Assembly: GCF_016765675.1 (NCBI RefSeq) | Contig: NZ_JAESWB010000168.1 | Span: forward strand, 434,001-498,000 | From: Neobacillus paridis | GTDB lineage: Bacteria; Bacillota; Bacilli; Bacillales; Cytobacillaceae | Direction of reading: 5' to 3' | DNA length: 64,000 nucleotides | Shown: piece after piece, positions 61,322 through 64,000 of the stretch | How positions within the stretch are numbered: the first letter of the stretch is position 1 | Layout: every line of letters begins with the position of its first letter | Translations under genes and position numbers: made by a program | Notes under the pieces: generated by a model | Told to the model about the DNA's origin: nothing | Seen by the model: only the letters and a program-made list of their open reading frames with translations | Databases searched by the model: none

Positions 61322-62174
61322 GGGTATTTCTGTCAGTGTATTTTCCGTAGTCAGGAATGGCGATTTGAGCGAATTCATTGACGAGTCTTTCCAGTCCCAT
61401 TGTCAGCGGCTCACCGGACATGGGGACACCGTGCCCGGTGATGGCAGTACTTGGATGCAAGTCCCGCAATTTTTTAACGGAATCCCAAGCTGCCTGCCAA
61501 TCCGTTGTCAGGTATCTGGGAGGTCCATTTATTTCTTCTTCCTGGATTATGACCTTATATAATGAATCTTGCCGGACGGTGATAAAGGCGTCACCGGCAA
61601 TTAACATCCGATCTTGCTCACGAAAGAAAGATACATGTCCCGGCGAGTGTCCTGGTGTATGAATCCAGCGGAAACCGGACAGATGCGGAACCGTTCCATC
61701 CGCGGGGAGGGGGCTTACCTGGTTTCCGATATTTATCGGCTCATTAGGAAACATAGACGACATTTTGGCTACCATTCCCCCCTCCACAGATGGATCAGGT
61801 TCGGGATATTTTGTTTTCCCGGTTAGGAAGGGCAGCTCCAGTTCATGAGCATAGACAGGGACCTGCCAATGCTTTACTATTTCAATAATGGCGCCTACAT
61901 GGTCAAAATGTCCATGGGTTAAAACAATTGCCTGCGGCTTGCTACCGGCGCCATAGCGCTCTTCGGTTAAGGCAATGATATCATCGGCGGAACCGGGCAT
62001 CCCGGCATCGACCAAAACGAACTCTTTTGCTCCTAGAGCTCCCACTAAGCAAATATTGACAATCTGAATAGTATGGCAGTACACATCCGCTGCCACCGAA
62101 ACTCCCACCCCGCTGCCAATTGAAGTCGCCGGAATAAACTTGTAATCACTACCGTAAGACAACTCTTGTTCCAT
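61317..62174 (-). CDS. MBL-fold metallo-hydrolase
   Basis: 285-aa metallo-beta-lactamase-fold enzyme. Zinc ligands: His87, His89, Asp91, His92 (THGHFDHVG), a later His in the HTPGHSPGHVSFF block, the bridging Asp in AGDAF and a C-terminal His in ITGHGVP. This arrangement is that of glyoxalase II/RNase Z/quorum-quenching type hydrolases; the HTPGHSPGH block is the usual second metal region. The substrate is unknown. AAGGAG precedes the ATG. Its end touches repeat copy 2. Confidence 0.85.
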   Translation of the reverse strand: MEQELSYGSDYKFIPATSIGSGVGVSVAADVYCHTIQIVNICLVGALGAKEFVLVDAGMPGSADDIIALTEERYGAGSKPQAIVLTHGHFDHVGAIIEIVKHWQVPVYAHELELPFLTGKTKYPEPDPSVEGGMVAKMSSMFPNEPINIGNQVSPLPADGTVPHLSGFRWIHTPGHSPGHVSFFREQDRMLIAGDAFITVRQDSLYKVIIQEEEINGPPRYLTTDWQAAWDSVKKLRDLHPSTAITGHGVPMSGEPLTMGLERLVNEFAQIAIPDYGKYTDRNTH

Positions 62175-62260
62175 CAGCTTAACTCCTTATCAACATAATG
62201 TACATAGTTTGAAACAGACAACGTTTGTTTATGCACAATGCAGAAGTCTAAGGCAAATGA

Positions 62261-62286
62261 AAAAGCAGACAATTTAATAGTCTGCC
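62261..62286 (-). terminator. Terminator of the MBL or CDF gene region
   Basis: GCAGAC (62266-62271) / GTCTGC (62281-62286), 9-nt loop, A-run 62261-62265 giving TTTTT on the minus strand, just downstream of the CDF gene. Confidence 0.65.
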
Positions 62287-62311
62287 GCTAAGAAAAGATC
62301 AACATCTATTT

Positions 62312-63181
62312 TCAATTTGGTTCTACATGGACATTGACATCATAGACATTATGTTTGTTCATCAGTGCTGTTTCGACCTTGGTCGCGACATCATGGGCTT
62401 CGCGGATATTCAAATTGGAATTAACCAAGATGACAACATCGACAACAGCGTTATTGCCATAGCTTCTGGCCCTGATATCTTTAATCCCTTTCACTCCAAT
62501 AATTCCTTGGACCGTCTCTTTAAAGGCAGAGATTTGCTTGACATCAAAGCCATCTGTTAAATTATGAGAGGTGTCACGAAAAATTTTCCAAGCCGTATAA
62601 CAGATTAAGATCCCAACAATTACCGCTGTAACCGGGTCGAGCCACGGAAGGTGGAATTGGGCACCGATGATTCCAAGTGCTGCGCCAACACTGACCATGG
62701 CATCTGATAAATTATCTTTAGCAGCGGCCATAACCGCTTGACTGTCGATTTTTTTGGCTAAATTCAGATTGTAACGGTAGACAAGAAACATCGCAGCAGC
62801 TGAGACTAATCCAGTTACTGCTGCAATCGGGTCCGGAGATTCTTCCTTGCCGTTAAGTACTGTGGTAAATGCTTCGATTAAAACTTCAATCCCTACAACC
62901 ATCATGATAAAAGAAGAAACCATGGAGGCGACAGTTTCAGCTTTCCAATGACCGTAAGGATGGTCCATATCTGCCGGTTTTTGTGATAATTTTAGACCAA
63001 TTAAGACAACAATTGAGGAGATAATATCAGTTGTATTATTTAGTCCATCAGCCTTAAGTGCATTAGAATTCGCCACATAACCAACAGATAATTTGATTAT
63101 GGATAAACACAAGTAAGCAAAAATACTAAGGATTGCCCCTTGTTCTCCTTTTTTTAAAGATAGGTATTTTTCTTCATTCAT
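62312..63181 (-). CDS. Cation diffusion facilitator (CDF) transporter
   Basis: 289-aa protein with six membrane helices and a C-terminal cytoplasmic metal-binding domain. The zinc-site pattern is present in helix 2 (ALKADGLNNTTD) and helix 5 (AAAKDNLSDA), and HPYGHWKAE marks the loop. It resembles Bacillus YeaB/YdfM, which export Zn2+, Mn2+ or Fe2+ in exchange for protons. The start is one of two adjacent ATGs (63184/63181) after GTGGGGGC; I chose the second by spacing. Confidence 0.88.
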   Translation of the reverse strand: MNEEKYLSLKKGEQGAILSIFAYLCLSIIKLSVGYVANSNALKADGLNNTTDIISSIVVLIGLKLSQKPADMDHPYGHWKAETVASMVSSFIMMVVGIEVLIEAFTTVLNGKEESPDPIAAVTGLVSAAAMFLVYRYNLNLAKKIDSQAVMAAAKDNLSDAMVSVGAALGIIGAQFHLPWLDPVTAVIVGILICYTAWKIFRDTSHNLTDGFDVKQISAFKETVQGIIGVKGIKDIRARSYGNNAVVDVVILVNSNLNIREAHDVATKVETALMNKHNVYDVNVHVEPN

Positions 63182-63414
63182 CATAAATGCCCCCACACTT
63201 GTCTTGTCCCAATTTAATCATATCAATCGGATGTGGGTGGGTCTAGAGAAACCTTTTTAGCCGGCGATTACATTTGTAATGCGGGTTAAAAAAGTTTCCT
63301 CGGTCAAAGTTATATGGATAGAAAGTGTAATATTTCCTCTTTTTTCTACAGATAGAATGTAGTAAATTGTAAGAATAATTGTGATAGTTTTCTACAAGAA
63401 GGTGGTGATCAGCT

Positions 63415-64000
63415 TTGCGACATGATGGCAGACTAACAGTAAAGGAAATATTAGAAAATCGAAATTTTCGCGATGCTGAAGTGATAGCGGGAAAAGAGGG
63501 GCTCGAGCGGACTGTCAAATGGATTCACATCATGGAGGTGGCGGGAATTGAAGAACTTTTAAACGGCAATGAATTAATCCTCTCCACAGGGGTGGGTTGG
63601 AAGGAAAGCAAGCAGCTTTTTCTGACTGTTTTCGAAAAATTGATAGATTCCGGGGCATCTGGAATTTGTATTGAATTAGGAACGTACATTCCATCGATTC
63701 CTAACGAAATTATTCAACTAGCTAATCACCATCATTTTCCGTTAATTGTTTTTCATCATAAAGTACGCTTCGTCGACATAACTCAAGATGTAAACTCGCT
63801 TCTAATAAAGAAACACTATCAAATGATTTCAGATTTAGAAGAATACTCTAATCAGTTAAATCAATTACTGCTAACATCCCATTCGGAACAAAAGATTCTC
63901 AGGTTCCTGCATGAACATTTGAAAATGGATGTATTATTTACCCCCGTTCAAGGGAAAGTACAATATTTATCGAAGCAGTCTGGACAGGATCTGAAATCTA
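63415..64000 (+). CDS. PucR-family transcriptional regulator, 5' part
   Basis: The frame starts at TTG 63415 behind GAAGGTGGTGATC and is still open at the last base (195 codons). The sequence is a PucR N-terminal domain (RLTVKEILENRNFRDAEVIA, WIHIMEVAGIEELLNGNELI, LSTGVGWKE, LIDSGASGICIELGTYIPSI, HHFPLIVFHHKVRFVDITQD). PucR-type regulators control purine catabolism, amino-acid or GABA metabolism and end in a CdaR-like HTH not visible here. The regulated genes are probably downstream, outside the window. Confidence 0.85.
   Translation, partial: MRHDGRLTVKEILENRNFRDAEVIAGKEGLERTVKWIHIMEVAGIEELLNGNELILSTGVGWKESKQLFLTVFEKLIDSGASGICIELGTYIPSIPNEIIQLANHHHFPLIVFHHKVRFVDITQDVNSLLIKKHYQMISDLEEYSNQLNQLLLTSHSEQKILRFLHEHLKMDVLFTPVQGKVQYLSKQSGQDLKS

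Noticed and set aside
1-64000. CRISPR arrays, tRNA or rRNA genes, prophage
   Set aside because: No regularly spaced repeats, no cloverleaf or CCA-ending tRNA sequences, no conserved rRNA segments and no phage structural genes were seen by eye.

Overview
The window is a low-GC Firmicutes chromosome segment, most likely from Bacillaceae (Bacillus, Neobacillus or a close relative). The signs are strong AGGAGG-type ribosome binding sites with many GTG and TTG starts, TTGACA-N17-TATAAT-type promoters, a perfect CIRCE element, a GerP-type spore germination protein, YqhV- and YkoN/YkoS-type proteins, and a sulfolactate pathway cluster like that of spore formers. I see no rRNA, tRNA, CRISPR array, prophage or intact transposase.

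Layout. 1-6575 is a complete four-gene Wadjet (JetD-JetA-JetB-JetC) SMC-type plasmid defence operon. 6870-8282 is a lone PQQ-type sugar dehydrogenase homologue. 8615-12696 is a FadR-type regulator followed by a tartrate/D-malate dehydrogenase, an SDR and an aldehyde dehydrogenase, with a candidate cre site between regulator and operon. 12822-18643 is a Group I ECF transporter (two ATPases, T and S components) followed by a P1-family N-terminal-nucleophile hydrolase (DmpA/NylC type) and an amidase-signature enzyme (NylA type). 18891-23320 holds an alpha/beta hydrolase, TrmL, a 2,4-dienoyl-CoA-reductase-like flavoenzyme and small proteins.

23.4-26.9 kb is a decayed stretch. It contains an aminotransferase with an in-frame internal deletion, a HEPN toxin cut off beside an intact MNT antitoxin, VOC-family proteins, a 90-bp internally deleted relic copy of a VOC gene, and duplicated terminator pieces. 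26.9-36.2 kb has a macrolide-type glycosyltransferase, then a HutC-type regulator controlling a seven-gene operon: a polyamine-type ABC importer plus a multi-subunit FAD/2Fe-2S amino-compound dehydrogenase.

36.5-43.7 kb is a polyprenyl-phosphate-sugar envelope glycosylation module (YkoN-, YkoP-, YkoT-, GtrA- and YkoS-like) in one operon with an OmpR-type two-component system. 43.9-51.6 kb is mostly small sporulation- or membrane-related genes, an antiporter, a TSUP transporter and an MFS transporter, with one large palindromic structured repeat at 44.5 kb. 51.8-55.6 kb is a sulfate activation and sulfolactate operon: ComA, a histidine phosphatase, CysH, Sat and CysC.

56.4-61.3 kb holds a PAS histidine kinase behind a terminator-bearing leader RNA, a prolyl-4-hydroxylase-like enzyme, and CIRCE-controlled htpG; a 35-nt repeat flanks this block. 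61.3-64 kb has an MBL hydrolase, a CDF cation transporter and the 5' part of a PucR-type regulator that runs off the window. All functions are inferred from reading the sequence; no database search was run.
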